NCBI RefSeq assembly: GCF_023062595.1
Contig: NZ_JALLAN010000004.1
Span: 124,001-188,000, forward strand
Reading direction: 5' to 3'
Length of the DNA: 64,000 bases
Source: Arthrobacter rhizosphaerae
Lineage (GTDB): Bacteria > Actinomycetota > Actinomycetes > Actinomycetales > Micrococcaceae
Numbering within the stretch: position 1 is the first letter of the stretch; each line of letters opens with the position of its first letter. Both the position numbers and the translations under genes were made by a program. The notes under the pieces were generated by a model that had not been told where the DNA came from, made no database searches, and saw only the letters and a list, made by a program, of their open reading frames with translations. Below are positions 26,400 through 35,526 of the stretch, in pieces.

Positions 26400-26485
26400 T
26401 GCGTAAGTTTCGGCACGTCTCGCGGTACGCGTTCCATGCAATCCGGGGCTTCCCCGCTCATGAGAAGTCATAAGTTGCGCAAATA
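26400..26485. repeat. Imperfect inverted pair related to TGCGTAACTT
   Basis: ATGCGTAAGTTT at 26400-26411 and AAGTTGCGCAAAT at 26473-26485 are imperfect copies, in opposed orientation, of a decamer also found at 25274, 37598, 37671 and 38686. They bracket about 60 bases with no gene. Confidence 0.4.
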
Positions 26486-26494
26486 TGGAGCAAG

Positions 26495-26521
26495 GCCCGA
26501 CGGCGGGACTCGCCGTCGGGC
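26495..26521. terminator. Hairpin downstream of the ABC transporter operon
   Basis: Perfect 11-bp GC-rich stem (26495-26505 with 26511-26521, loop GGACT) 25 bases after the permease stop. There is no strong T-run on the minus strand, so termination may be weak or structure-dependent. Confidence 0.55.
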
Positions 26522-26545
26522 TCGACTCTTATGTTTGGCGGGTGC

Positions 26546-27493
26546 CTAGCGGGTGCTGCCGGCGAGGAGTCCGCGGCTGCGTAGAAGTCGCTTCTCAATG
26601 GGTGCGAAGACGAGCAGCTCGATCAGGATGCCGATGGCGAGGATCAGCAGGATGGCGGACATCACGATGGTCATGTCGGACAGGTCGCGGCCCTGGTTCA
26701 GCATGGAGCCGAGGCCGAAGCCGATGGTGCCGCCGACCGCGATGATTTCGGCTGCCATCAGGGAGCGCCAGGAGAAGGCCCACCCCTGCTTGAGGCCGCT
26801 GAGGTAGCCAGGGAGGGCAGCTGGAAGGACGATCTGCAGTGCCATCTGGAGCCGCGAGGCACCCAGGACCGTGCCCACGCTGCGGTAGTGCGGCGGAATC
26901 TGGTCCACACCCGAAATCAATCCATTGATGATGGACGGAATGGCGCCCATGAAAATGACGAAGTACACAGTGGCGTCGGTGAGCCCGAACCAGATGATGG
27001 CTGCAGGCACCCATGCGACGGACGGGAGGACCTGGAGCCCGGAAATCAGCGGGCCGAACGCACGGCGAAGCGGAGCCACCTGGGCAAACAGCAAGCCGAT
27101 CGGGGTGGCAATGGCCACGCTGATCAGGAAGCCCAGGAGTCCGCGCTCGAGGGAGGTCCATACTGCTTCCTGGAGCTTGCCTTCGCTCCACTGGGCACCG
27201 AACTGGGCCGCAACATCCAAGGGTCCCGGCACAAGATCCCGCCGTTTGAAGCCCATGGACACGTAGAGCTGCCAGATGATGATGAGCACCACGATTGCAG
27301 CTACCGGAAGCAGGATGCGCGACCAGTCGATCCGGGCCTTGCGGACGGCGTCCGACTGCAGCGAATCAAGGCCGGAGCCCAGTTCGCGGAGGTCCTCGGA
27401 GCCGGTTGAAGAACGTGTCAGTGCAGCATGGACTTTGTGCGATTCCGCCGGTTCTGCAGAAAGTTCAGTGATCGGTGCAGGGTTACTTGGCAT
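26546..27493 (-). CDS. ABC transporter permease, sulfonate/nitrate/taurine type
   Basis: 315 residues with a polar N-terminal tail of ~60 residues and about six membrane spans. The EAA-type coupling loop is seen in SVGTVLGASRLQMALQIVLPAALPGYLSGLKQGWAFSWRSLMAAE (spread over about 215-265), as in SsuC/TauC. It pairs with the ATPase gene, overlapping it by 11 bases, and with the binding protein upstream. Together they should import an alkanesulfonate or related organosulfur anion; sulfur-island context favours this over nitrate. No monooxygenase such as SsuD is present in the window. Confidence 0.88.
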   Translation of the reverse strand: MPSNPAPITELSAEPAESHKVHAALTRSSTGSEDLRELGSGLDSLQSDAVRKARIDWSRILLPVAAIVVLIIIWQLYVSMGFKRRDLVPGPLDVAAQFGAQWSEGKLQEAVWTSLERGLLGFLISVAIATPIGLLFAQVAPLRRAFGPLISGLQVLPSVAWVPAAIIWFGLTDATVYFVIFMGAIPSIINGLISGVDQIPPHYRSVGTVLGASRLQMALQIVLPAALPGYLSGLKQGWAFSWRSLMAAEIIAVGGTIGFGLGSMLNQGRDLSDMTIVMSAILLILAIGILIELLVFAPIEKRLLRSRGLLAGSTR

Positions 27494-28208
27494 GGCGGCG
27501 GATCTCCTCTCGCAGCCGGGCTGTGATGACCCCGGTCAGCTGTCCGGCAAGCCCGGCATCGGTTCGGTGTTCCTCAGTGACGTTCCATTCCTGGACCACC
27601 CGGCCGGGCCGGGAGGAGAGGAGCAGGACACGCTGGCCCAGCCGGACGGCTTCGCGGACATTGTGCGTCACGAAAACGATAGTGCGGCCTGTTTCCTTCC
27701 AGATCCGCTCGAGTTCGTCATGAAGGAGGTCACGGGTAATGGCGTCCAGGGCAGCAAACGGCTCATCCATCAGCAGCAGCTGGCGGTCCTGGGCCAGGGA
27801 GCGTGCCAGCGCCACACGCTGGCGCATACCGCCGGACAGCTCGTGAGGACGCTTGTCGCCGGCTCCCGCCAAGTGCACCAGTTCCAACAGTTCGGCGGCT
27901 TTGACCCGACGCTCACTCCTGCCGACGCCCCGCAGTTTCAGGGCGAGCTCAATGTTCTCCCTGGCTGTGAGCCAGGGGAACAATGCGGAGTCCTGGAACA
28001 TGAAGGCTGCCCCGTCGCTGGGCACCTCGAGGGCGCCCGACGTCGGGAGCTCCAGTCCCGCCATGATGTTCAGCAGGGTTGACTTGCCGCAGCCTGAAGC
28101 ACCGAGCAGGGCGACGAACTCGCCTTTGCCGATGCTGGCGTTGACGTCGTCCAGTACCGGGGCGCCGTCGCCGAAGCGCTTGCCCAGGTTTTCCAGTACG
28201 ACTGGCAT
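27483..28208 (-). CDS. ABC transporter ATP-binding protein, sulfonate/nitrate/taurine type
   Basis: 241 residues from the ATG at 28206-28208, preceded by AGGAC; a longer in-frame reading lacks homology. Walker A GASGCGKST (36-44), signature LSGGMRQRVALARSLA, Walker B LLLMDEPFAALD and switch His in FVTHNVREAV are all intact. It energises uptake with the permease and the binding protein. The gene starts about 50 bases after the binding protein stop. Confidence 0.92.
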   Translation of the reverse strand: MPVVLENLGKRFGDGAPVLDDVNASIGKGEFVALLGASGCGKSTLLNIMAGLELPTSGALEVPSDGAAFMFQDSALFPWLTARENIELALKLRGVGRSERRVKAAELLELVHLAGAGDKRPHELSGGMRQRVALARSLAQDRQLLLMDEPFAALDAITRDLLHDELERIWKETGRTIVFVTHNVREAVRLGQRVLLLSSRPGRVVQEWNVTEEHRTDAGLAGQLTGVITARLREEIRRHAK

Positions 28209-28257
28209 GGTCCCGTCCTTTGTTAGTGGTGTGTGGAGGTGCTGCGTGCCGGCGGTG

Positions 28258-29400
28258 CTAGTCCTGGCCGAGGCCCGCGGCAGAAATCTGACCACCAGTA
28301 GCGGTGTTCAGGGCAGAGAGGTCGAAGATGCCATTGATGTCGGCCTGCTTGGTGGTTCCGGCCTCGACGCCGTCCTGCAGCAGTTTTGGAAAGGTTCCAG
28401 CCAGCGGATCCGTGGTGAAGACGATGTTCTGCAGGGAGCGCTCGAGTACATCGGCGGGAAGCTCGGCACCCGAGTCTTCCTTCAGCGCGGCGTTAATAAC
28501 GGAAGTTTTCTCAGCAGCCGGCGCGTCGTTGAGCCAGGCAACGGACTCAGCATGGCCCTTGAGAAGTGCCGCGACCGTTTGAGGGTGTTTGGCTGCGAAC
28601 TCCTTGTTCACGATCAGGACTGTGGTGGGAAACTGGCCAGGCTTGCCGGTTTGGGAGCCGTCCCAGAGGTCCTTCTCATCCACCAGGACCTTCGCACCGG
28701 CCTGGAGCACCAGCCGTGAGGCCCACGGCTCAGGCAACCACGCGCCGTCGAGCTTTCCGTCCTGGAAAAGTTTCAGGGACTGCGAGTTCTCTGTGGGATT
28801 GATGGCAACATCGCCACTGCCGTCGGTGCTGGTTTTGAAGCCTTGCTTAGCCAGCCAGGACCGCAACGCAACATCCTGCGTTCCGCCAAGCTGAGGAGAG
28901 GCCAACGTCTTGCCCCGGAGGTCGGCAGGCGAGTTGATGCCTTCTCTCACGACAAGCTGCGCGCCGCCCGCCGCTGCCCCGGCGATGATGCTGATGGACT
29001 CGCCCTTGCTCTTGACAAAGGAGTTGATGGCCGGGTTGGGGCCGATGTAAGTGGCGTCGATGGCACCGGCGTTGAGCGCTTCAATGGCGGCCGGGCCGGC
29101 GTTGAAGGATTCAGTGCTGAGGCGTGTGCTGCCCAGTTCCTTGGCAATAAGACCCTGATTGATTCCCACAAGAGCGGGCGCGTGAGTGATGTTGCCGAAG
29201 TAACCGAGCTTCAGTTCAGCGGCGTCTGTGGCCTTCGGCGGAGCATCGGATTGCGCGTTGGACATCGAGGACACAGCAGCACCTGCGGCAATGAGCAGGA
29301 CCAGACCAATGGCCAGCGCGATCTCCACGGCGCGGCTCCGCTGCGGCTTGTTGCTCTGGCCAGCAACAATGCGCTTCATGCCGGGCTGTGGACTAGTCAT
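28258..29400 (-). CDS. ABC transporter substrate-binding protein, SsuA/TauA-like
   Basis: 380 residues from the ATG at 29398-29400 (GGTGA upstream). One hydrophobic segment at about 25-45 acts as signal or anchor; there is no lipobox cysteine, unusual for a Gram-positive binding protein, so it may be membrane-tethered by an uncleaved signal. The body matches the NMT1/SsuA type (LKLGYFGNITHAPALVGINQGL, GPAAIEALNAGAIDATYIGPNPAINSF, LKLFQDGKLDGAWLPEPWASRL). First gene of a three-gene operon. Ligand probably a sulfonate, from context. Confidence 0.88.
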   Translation of the reverse strand: MTSPQPGMKRIVAGQSNKPQRSRAVEIALAIGLVLLIAAGAAVSSMSNAQSDAPPKATDAAELKLGYFGNITHAPALVGINQGLIAKELGSTRLSTESFNAGPAAIEALNAGAIDATYIGPNPAINSFVKSKGESISIIAGAAAGGAQLVVREGINSPADLRGKTLASPQLGGTQDVALRSWLAKQGFKTSTDGSGDVAINPTENSQSLKLFQDGKLDGAWLPEPWASRLVLQAGAKVLVDEKDLWDGSQTGKPGQFPTTVLIVNKEFAAKHPQTVAALLKGHAESVAWLNDAPAAEKTSVINAALKEDSGAELPADVLERSLQNIVFTTDPLAGTFPKLLQDGVEAGTTKQADINGIFDLSALNTATGGQISAAGLGQD

Positions 29401-29418
29401 GAATTCACCATAGGGAGT

Positions 29419-29483
29419 GTCATAAACGTCATTCAATGAGCCGGAAACGGGGGGTCACGCGGGTTCATGCGGCGTCATAAACG
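29419..29483. promoter_or_regulatory. Direct repeat GTCATAAACG upstream of the sulfonate transporter
   Basis: GTCATAAACG occurs at 29419-29428 and 29474-29483 (CGTTTATGAC on the coding strand), 55 bases apart, between mmuM and the binding protein gene. Candidate sites for a sulfur regulator; inference from position. Confidence 0.35.
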
Positions 29484-29492
29484 CTTTGTGGC

Positions 29493-30461
29493 TTACTCCG
29501 CTGACAACCTGGCCACGGCGGCGATATCCCGAGGTGTGGTACGGCAGCACCCGCCGACAGCCCTGGCACCAAGTTCACGCCAGATGCCGAATCCTTCCGC
29601 GATGCCTGCAGGCGGTTTTCCGCCGGGTTCGCTGTGCCCCGTCGCCGCGGCGCCCCACGTCTTGGTGATGGGGTCGTAGCTTTCGCCGGAATTCGGATAC
29701 GCGATCAGCGGCATGTCAGTGGCTTTGCGCAGGGCCTCCAGCGATGGCGAGACCAGATCCAGCGGCACGCAGTTCACACCGACCGCCGCTACCCGCGGCT
29801 GCGCTCCACAGAGCCTTGCTACCTCGGCCAGGGGCGTACCGTCGCTGATGTGCCCGCCGTCGCGCAGGGTAAAGGAAAACCAGGATTCGACGTCGAACTC
29901 CTCAACGAGCGCCAACAGCGCCTCGGCCTCTATGAAGGAAGGAAGCGTTTCACAAGCCAGTAAGTCCACTCCGGCCTTCACCAGCGCCTCGATCCGAGGG
30001 CGATGGAACTCCTTGAACTCACTCCGGCTGAGGACGTAATCGCCCCGGTATTCCGAACCATCAGCGAGGTAGGCGCCGTAAGGTCCAACAGATCCTGCAA
30101 TCAGCAGGGGACCCGCTCCGGGGTTCTCGGCGAGGTATTCCCGCCGTGCCTCATCGGCCAGGCGCACACTCAGTGCCACCAGTTCCAGGGCTTCCGCTTC
30201 AGAAATGCCACGCTGGGCAAATCCCTGGGGCGTCGCCTGATAGCTTGCCGTGATGGCCACCGTTGCTCCGGCACCGAAGTAATCGCTGTGTACCTGTTTG
30301 ATCAGGTGCGGTTGTTCCAGGAGCACTTTGGCCGACCACAATGCGTCTTCCAGATTGCAGCCGCGCGCTTCAAGCTCAGTGGCGAGGGCGCCGTCCACCA
30401 CCACATTCCTGCCGGCGTCGAACATGCGGGACAGGGTGGTGTTACGGGCAATACGGGGCAT
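29493..30461 (-). CDS. mmuM: Homocysteine S-methyltransferase
   Basis: 322 residues. Transfers a methyl group from S-methylmethionine (or SAM) to homocysteine, yielding methionine. The zinc thiolate ligands are visible in GVNCVPL (Cys ~240) and the C-terminal GGCCRTTP pair. The conserved opening VVVDGALATELEARGCNLEDALWSAKVLLEQP, spread over about 20-50, and ASYQATPQGF are typical MmuM. It lies between the cysN terminator and the sulfonate transporter, so it is probably its own unit or the first gene of the transporter transcript. Confidence 0.92.
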   Translation of the reverse strand: MPRIARNTTLSRMFDAGRNVVVDGALATELEARGCNLEDALWSAKVLLEQPHLIKQVHSDYFGAGATVAITASYQATPQGFAQRGISEAEALELVALSVRLADEARREYLAENPGAGPLLIAGSVGPYGAYLADGSEYRGDYVLSRSEFKEFHRPRIEALVKAGVDLLACETLPSFIEAEALLALVEEFDVESWFSFTLRDGGHISDGTPLAEVARLCGAQPRVAAVGVNCVPLDLVSPSLEALRKATDMPLIAYPNSGESYDPITKTWGAAATGHSEPGGKPPAGIAEGFGIWRELGARAVGGCCRTTPRDIAAVARLSAE

Positions 30462-30493
30462 CGTTGCACAGCTCCAAGCATTTCAGATCAAAA

Positions 30494-30540
30494 GAACATC
30501 GTAAGGCCACGTTGGACTTCAACGTGGCCTTACGATGTTC
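30494..30540 (-). terminator. Rho-independent terminator of the sir-cysHDN operon
   Basis: Perfect 21-bp inverted repeat (30494-30514 with 30520-30540, five-base loop) 35 bases after the cysN stop, followed on the minus strand by CTTTTGAT. It separates the sulfate operon from mmuM. Confidence 0.88.
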
Positions 30541-30574
30541 ATTCAGCGGCTTCGGCGCAGCGGCTTCAGCGAGA

Positions 30575-31996
30575 CTAGATCGAGTAGCGCTCATCCTCAT
30601 GGTCGCCCGGGTGGTCGTTCACGAGGCCGGCGGCGAGGGTGTTGCCATCGATCGGATCGATCACCAGGAACGCTCCGGTGCGGCGGTGGTGCAGGTAGTT
30701 CTCCAGCGGCAGCGGGGCAGCGAGTCGGAGCTGGGCGTGGCCGATGTCGTTGAGCTCCAGGCTCGACGCGCCCTCAAGCTTGAACGTGGCCAGGTCCAGC
30801 TTGCCGCTGACGTTCCGGACCAGTGCCTGGACCGTGCGGGTACCGTGCTTGACCAGTACCTTGGCGCCTTCGCGGAGCGGCTTGGGAGAAAGCCAGCAGA
30901 GAGCGGCGTAGAGGTCGGCGGAGCTTTCCCGGATGGTCCCGGCTGCCGCGATCGTATCGCCACGGGCGACGTCGAATTCATCGGCGAGGCGGATCGCCAC
31001 GGACTGCGGTGCAACCGCTTCGGTGAGCTCGGCTCCGGCGAAGTCGATCCCGGTGACGGTGGTGGTGCGGGGGCCCTGACCCGGGGTCAGGACGGTGACC
31101 TTGTCCCCCAGCTTCACTGAACCTTCGGTGATCTGTCCGGCGTAGGCTCGGTAGTCGCGGTAGGCCTCCACGTCCAGGCCGCCGGCGATGGCGTCGGGCG
31201 CCAGGGCGCCCTGGGGCCGGATGACCAGCTGCACGGGGAAGCGGAAGCTTTCCAGGTGGCTTTCGAGCTCGTCAGCCGCGGGCAGGGACTCGAGGGTTTC
31301 CAGCAGCGCCGGCCCTTCGTACCAAGGCGTGCGGTCCGAGCGGTCCACCACGTTGTCGCCGTCGAGGGCAGAAACCGGGATGACCAGGAGATCGGCGATG
31401 CCGTCGCTGCCCAGGCCAAGTTCGCGCCCCACCTGCTGCACGTCGGCTTCGATCTCGCGGAAGACGGACTCGCTGAACTCCACGAGGTCGATCTTGTTCA
31501 CGGCCACGATGACATGGGCAACCCGCAGCAGCTGCAGAACGGAGAGGTGCCGGCGCGTCTGCTCGAGGACACCCTTGCGGGCGTCGATGAGTACGATGAC
31601 GGCGTCCGCAGTGGATGCGCCCGTCACCGTGTTCTTGGTGTACTGCACGTGTCCGGGGCAGTCCGCGAGGATGAAGCTGCGGCGGTCCGTGGCGAAGTAG
31701 CGGTAGGCGACGTCGATGGTGATGCCCTGTTCGCGCTCGGCACGCAAGCCGTCGGTCAGGAGGGCAAGGTCGATTCCGCCTGCAGAACCGCCAAAGCCGC
31801 GGTCGGCGGAGGTCCTTGCTACGGCGTCGAGCTGGTCGGCCAGGATCGCCTTGGAATCGTGAAGGAGGCGGCCCACCAGGGTGGACTTGCCGTCGTCGAC
31901 CGATCCGGCAGTAGCGAAACGGAACAGTGTCGCATCCTTGAGGGGTGCGTCGTCAAGAAGTGTGGCCGCGCGGGCGGCGTCGAGTTCGGTGCTCAT
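30575..31996 (-). CDS. cysN: Sulfate adenylyltransferase subunit 1 (GTPase)
   Basis: 473 residues. The GTPase subunit that drives APS formation from ATP and sulfate together with CysD. Translational-GTPase motifs are present: G1 GSVDDGKST (about 31-39), G2 region EREQGITIDVAYRYF, G3 DCPGH, G4 NKID. Beta-barrel domains follow. There is no APS kinase extension (CysNC form), so the cell would reduce APS directly or phosphorylate it with another enzyme. Its ATG directly abuts the cysD stop. Last gene of the operon, ending at a strong terminator. Confidence 0.95.
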   Translation of the reverse strand: MSTELDAARAATLLDDAPLKDATLFRFATAGSVDDGKSTLVGRLLHDSKAILADQLDAVARTSADRGFGGSAGGIDLALLTDGLRAEREQGITIDVAYRYFATDRRSFILADCPGHVQYTKNTVTGASTADAVIVLIDARKGVLEQTRRHLSVLQLLRVAHVIVAVNKIDLVEFSESVFREIEADVQQVGRELGLGSDGIADLLVIPVSALDGDNVVDRSDRTPWYEGPALLETLESLPAADELESHLESFRFPVQLVIRPQGALAPDAIAGGLDVEAYRDYRAYAGQITEGSVKLGDKVTVLTPGQGPRTTTVTGIDFAGAELTEAVAPQSVAIRLADEFDVARGDTIAAAGTIRESSADLYAALCWLSPKPLREGAKVLVKHGTRTVQALVRNVSGKLDLATFKLEGASSLELNDIGHAQLRLAAPLPLENYLHHRRTGAFLVIDPIDGNTLAAGLVNDHPGDHEDERYSI

Positions 31997-32959
31997 TTAG
32001 AAATAGCCATCCTTCTTGCGGTCTTCCATGGCGGCCTCGGAGATGCGGTCATCTGCACGGGTGGCGCCACGTTCGGTGATGGTGGAAGCGGCAACTTCGA
32101 TGACGACGTCGCGCACGGTAGCGGCGTCGGATTCAACAGCGCCGGTGCAGGACATGTCGCCAACGGTCCGGTAGCGGACGGTCTTGGTGATGACTTTTTC
32201 AGTGTCCAGGGGCTGCGACACCTCGCCCACAGCGCGCCACATGCCGTCGCGGGCGAAGACCTCGCGTTCGTGGGCGTAGTACAGGCCCGGAAGCTCAATG
32301 TTCTCGCGCTCGATGTAGCGCCACACATCCAGCTCGGTCCAGTTGCTGATGGGGAACGCGCGGACGTGCTGGCCCACTGTGTGGCGGCCGTTGTACAGGT
32401 TCCACAGTTCGGGCCGCTGGTTGCGGGGGTCCCACTGGCCGAACTCGTCGCGGAGGCTCAGGATGCGTTCCTTGGCGCGGGCCTTGTCCTCGTCACGGCG
32501 GCCGCCGCCAAAGACGGCGTCGAACTTGTTGGACTGGATGGCGTCCAGCAACGGAATGGTCTGCAGCGGGTTGCGGGTGCCGTCTGCCCGCTCGGCCAGC
32601 TCGCCGCGGTCAATGAACTCCTGGACACTGCCGACGACGAGCTTGAGGCCCAGCCGCTCAACGGTCCGGTCACGGAAGTCGATGACCTCGGGAAAGTTGT
32701 GGCCGGTGTCCACGTGCAGCACAGGGAACGGAACCTTGCCCGGCCAGAACGCCTTCGTGGCGAGGTGCAGCATCACCACGGAGTCCTTGCCGCCGGAGAA
32801 AAGCAGCGCAGGCTTCTCGAACTCGGCGACAACCTCGCGGATGATGTGGATGGCCTCGGACTCAAGCGTGTCCAGGCTGGAGAGGCGCGTAGCTGGGACG
32901 GGGGTGTCAGATTCCAGCACAGACAGCTCCAGGTCCTCGTTGGTGATTTGGGTGCTCAT
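31997..32959 (-). CDS. cysD: Sulfate adenylyltransferase subunit 2
   Basis: 320 residues from the ATG at 32957-32959, which overlaps the cysH stop (ATGA). Catalytic subunit of the CysDN ATP sulfurylase. The PP-loop SGGKDSVVMLHLA (about 56-68) binds ATP; VLHVDTGHNFPEVIDFRD and the C-terminal MEDRKKDGYF are characteristic. The four-base overlap implies coupled translation with cysH. Confidence 0.95.
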   Translation of the reverse strand: MSTQITNEDLELSVLESDTPVPATRLSSLDTLESEAIHIIREVVAEFEKPALLFSGGKDSVVMLHLATKAFWPGKVPFPVLHVDTGHNFPEVIDFRDRTVERLGLKLVVGSVQEFIDRGELAERADGTRNPLQTIPLLDAIQSNKFDAVFGGGRRDEDKARAKERILSLRDEFGQWDPRNQRPELWNLYNGRHTVGQHVRAFPISNWTELDVWRYIERENIELPGLYYAHEREVFARDGMWRAVGEVSQPLDTEKVITKTVRYRTVGDMSCTGAVESDAATVRDVVIEVAASTITERGATRADDRISEAAMEDRKKDGYF

Positions 32960-33702
32960 ACGTGTAGTCCGCATTCTGTCTTGTCGGTTCCTGCCCAGCG
33001 GCCGGCGCGGGGGTCATCGCCCGGCGCCACCTTCCGGGTGCAGGGCTGGCAGCCAATGGACGGGTAGCCCTGTGAAAGCAGCGGGTTGACGGGGAGGAGG
33101 TTGTCGTCGGAGTACTGCACCAACTGGTCGAAGCTCCATGCCGCCACCGGGTTGACCTTGACCAGGCCGTTGGCCTCATCCCAGGTAACGAGGGGCGTGT
33201 TGGTGCGGGTAGGGGCTTCGTCGCGGCGTACTCCGGTGAACCACAGCTCGTAGCCGGAGAGGGTGCGCTTGAGCGGCGCGACCTTCCGGAGGGCGCAGCA
33301 CTGGGCGGCGTCACGGGCGAAGAGGTCCTTGCCCAGGAGCCGGTCCTGCTGCTCCACGGTGTTCTCGGGGAGGACGTCCACCACGTTGACGCGGAGGTTG
33401 GCAGCCACCTCGTTCCGCGTGGCGTAGGTTTCCGGGAAGTGGTAGCCGGTCTCCAGGAACAGGACGTCGACGCCGGGAATCTGGTCAGCGACGAGAGCCG
33501 GGAGGACGGCGTCGGCCATGGAGCAGGCGACGGCGACAGCGGGGAGTTCGAAGTTACGCGCCACCCAGGCGATCACGTCACGGGCGGGTGCGTCCCAACC
33601 CAGCTCTGCAGCGCCGGATTCGGCCAGGGCTTTGAGCTCTTCCTTGGAGCGAAGGGCAGGCGCCGACGGCGCGTCAGCCGTACTGGCTGCATCACTGGTC
33701 AT
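32956..33702 (-). CDS. cysH: Phosphoadenylyl-sulfate / adenylyl-sulfate reductase
   Basis: 248 residues. Reduces activated sulfate to sulfite. Two Cys pairs that hold a [4Fe-4S] cluster in the APS-reducing form are visible: AQCCALRK (about 138-145) and GCQPC (about 219-223), followed by the catalytic C-terminal ECGLH. This favours APS over PAPS as substrate and fits the absence of an APS kinase gene here. PP-loop-like CSMADAVLP and LETGYHFPET are conserved. The start overlaps the sir stop by four bases. Confidence 0.93.
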   Translation of the reverse strand: MTSDAASTADAPSAPALRSKEELKALAESGAAELGWDAPARDVIAWVARNFELPAVAVACSMADAVLPALVADQIPGVDVLFLETGYHFPETYATRNEVAANLRVNVVDVLPENTVEQQDRLLGKDLFARDAAQCCALRKVAPLKRTLSGYELWFTGVRRDEAPTRTNTPLVTWDEANGLVKVNPVAAWSFDQLVQYSDDNLLPVNPLLSQGYPSIGCQPCTRKVAPGDDPRAGRWAGTDKTECGLHV

Positions 33703-35441
33703 TGCAAGTCCCCCTCATCAGCTGCATGGGCCCACTCGGCGAAAGTCTGGTTTTCGGTGCGCTTGGCCACGAAGCTGCGGACCACACGCTCCACATAGTC
33801 GGGAAGGTCCTCGACGTAGACCTTGAGCCCGCGGACGGTGCGGCCCAAGCCTGCCTCGTCGCGGTCGGTGGATGCCAGCCCGCCGCCCAGGTGGACCTGG
33901 AAGCCGGGGGTGGGATCGCCGTCGGGCGTTGGCAGCATCATGCCCTTGAGTCCGATGTCCGCGGTCTGGATGCGGGCGCAGGAGTTGGGGCAGCCGTTGA
34001 TGTGGAGGGACAGGGCGTGCGGCAGTTCACCGGACGCTGCCAGGTCCGCGAGGCGGCGTTCGAGCTCGGCGACGGCGGTGGCTGCGGTGACCTTCGTTTC
34101 CACGATGGCCAGCTTGCAGTATTCGATGCCGGTGCAGGCGATGGTGCCGCGACGGAACACAGACGGGCGGGCGGAAAGGCCCAGGGCGTCCAGCTCGGCA
34201 ACCAGCGGCTCAACCTCGTCCTTGGGAACATCGAGGACCACGAGCTTCTGGTGCGGCGTGGTGCGGAGGCGGTACGAGCCCCTGGCCTCAATGGTGTCAG
34301 CGAGCTTCACCAGCTGCTTGCCGGAAAGCCTGCCGGCCAGCGGGGTGGCACCGATGAAGAACTTGCCGTCCTTCTGCTCGTGCACGCCGATGTGGTCGCC
34401 CGGGCTGGTGGGCCTGGGGGCGGCGGGGCCGTCAGCAAGCTTGTAGCCGAGGTATTCGTCCTCGAGGATCTGGCGGAATTTCTCCGGGCCCCAGTCCGCC
34501 ATCAGGAACTTCAGGCGGGCCTTGGTGCGCATGCGCCGGTAGCCGTAGTCGCGGAAGATGCTGGTGACGCCGAGCCAAACCTCTGCGGCTTCTTCGGGCT
34601 TCACGAAGGCGCCGAGGCGCTTGCCGAGCATCGGGTTGGTGGAGAGGGCGCCGCCGGCCCAGAGGTCGTAACCGACACCCAGTTCGGGGTGGCGTACGCC
34701 GACGAGGGCGAAGTCGTTGATCTCGTGGACCACGTCCTGGCTCGGGTGGCCGGTGATGGCGGTCTTGTACTTGCGCGGCAGGTTGGAGAGCAGCGGGTTG
34801 CCGATGAAGCGTTCGCCCAGCTCAGCGATCAGCGGCGTGGGATCGATGATCTCGTCCTTGGCGATGCCTGCCACGGGTGAGCCCAGGATGACGCGCGGAA
34901 CGTCACCGCAGGCCTCCGTGGTGGACAGGCCGATACCTTCGAGGCGCCGCCAGATCTCGGGGATATCTTCCACCCGGATCCAGTGCAGCTGGATGTTCTG
35001 GCGGTCAGTGAGGTCGGCGGAATCACGGGCGAAGTCAACGGAGATCTGGCCGATGACGCGCAGCTGCTCGGTAGTGAGGGCACCGCCGTCGATCCTGACG
35101 CGCAGCATGAAGTACTTGTCCTCAAGCTCGTGCGGCTCAAGCGTGGCGGTCTTGCCGCCGTCGATCCCGGGCTTGCGCTGGGTGTACAGGCCCCACCAGC
35201 GGAAGCGGCCGTGAAGGTCCTGGCCGGGGATCGAGTCGAAGCCCTCTTTGGAGTAGATGGACTCGATACGCTCGCGCACGTTGAGGCCATCGTCTTCCTG
35301 TTTCCAGGTTTCGTTGGCGTTCAACGGTGTGGTCCCGTCGACCTTCCACTGGCCGTGCGGCTTCGCTGCCGGGCGGGAGGTGCGGGCCGGTCGCTTCGGA
35401 GCGGAATCCGCGGACGCTCCGGCTAGAGCTGTATCAGTCAT
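33699..35441 (-). CDS. sir: Ferredoxin-sulfite reductase (siroheme, [4Fe-4S])
   Basis: 580 residues, close in size to mycobacterial SirA/NirA. Reduces sulfite to sulfide with six electrons from ferredoxin. The cluster/siroheme cysteines appear in CTGIEYCKLA and NGCPNSCARIQ; RKYKTAITGHPSQD and the anion-binding Arg/Lys segments are present. An assimilatory nitrite reductase has the same folds, but cotranscription with cysH, cysD and cysN argues for sulfite. No flavoprotein subunit (CysJ) is present; the FprA enzymes would supply reduced ferredoxin. First gene of a four-gene operon with four-base or zero spacing. Confidence 0.93.
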   Translation of the reverse strand: MTDTALAGASADSAPKRPARTSRPAAKPHGQWKVDGTTPLNANETWKQEDDGLNVRERIESIYSKEGFDSIPGQDLHGRFRWWGLYTQRKPGIDGGKTATLEPHELEDKYFMLRVRIDGGALTTEQLRVIGQISVDFARDSADLTDRQNIQLHWIRVEDIPEIWRRLEGIGLSTTEACGDVPRVILGSPVAGIAKDEIIDPTPLIAELGERFIGNPLLSNLPRKYKTAITGHPSQDVVHEINDFALVGVRHPELGVGYDLWAGGALSTNPMLGKRLGAFVKPEEAAEVWLGVTSIFRDYGYRRMRTKARLKFLMADWGPEKFRQILEDEYLGYKLADGPAAPRPTSPGDHIGVHEQKDGKFFIGATPLAGRLSGKQLVKLADTIEARGSYRLRTTPHQKLVVLDVPKDEVEPLVAELDALGLSARPSVFRRGTIACTGIEYCKLAIVETKVTAATAVAELERRLADLAASGELPHALSLHINGCPNSCARIQTADIGLKGMMLPTPDGDPTPGFQVHLGGGLASTDRDEAGLGRTVRGLKVYVEDLPDYVERVVRSFVAKRTENQTFAEWAHAADEGDLQ

Positions 35442-35526
35442 GCATCGACTGTAGAGGGGACCCGAAACGCGTCACAAAGGTTGGGAAACGGAAGGTCACC
35501 TAGGGAAATATTTCGTCATGTTCTTG

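Noticed and set aside
26546..29400. Nitrate ABC transporter
   Set aside because: Sequence alone does not separate nitrate from sulfonate types; sulfur-gene neighbours and lack of nitrate genes favour sulfonate.
31256..33067. Long plus-strand open frame (about 600 codons) over cysN and cysD
   Set aside because: Antisense shadow of two certain genes in GC-rich DNA; no homology, no ribosome binding site.
33699..35441. Nitrite reductase
   Set aside because: Same family, but overlap with cysH and cotranscription with cysD and cysN favour sulfite reductase.
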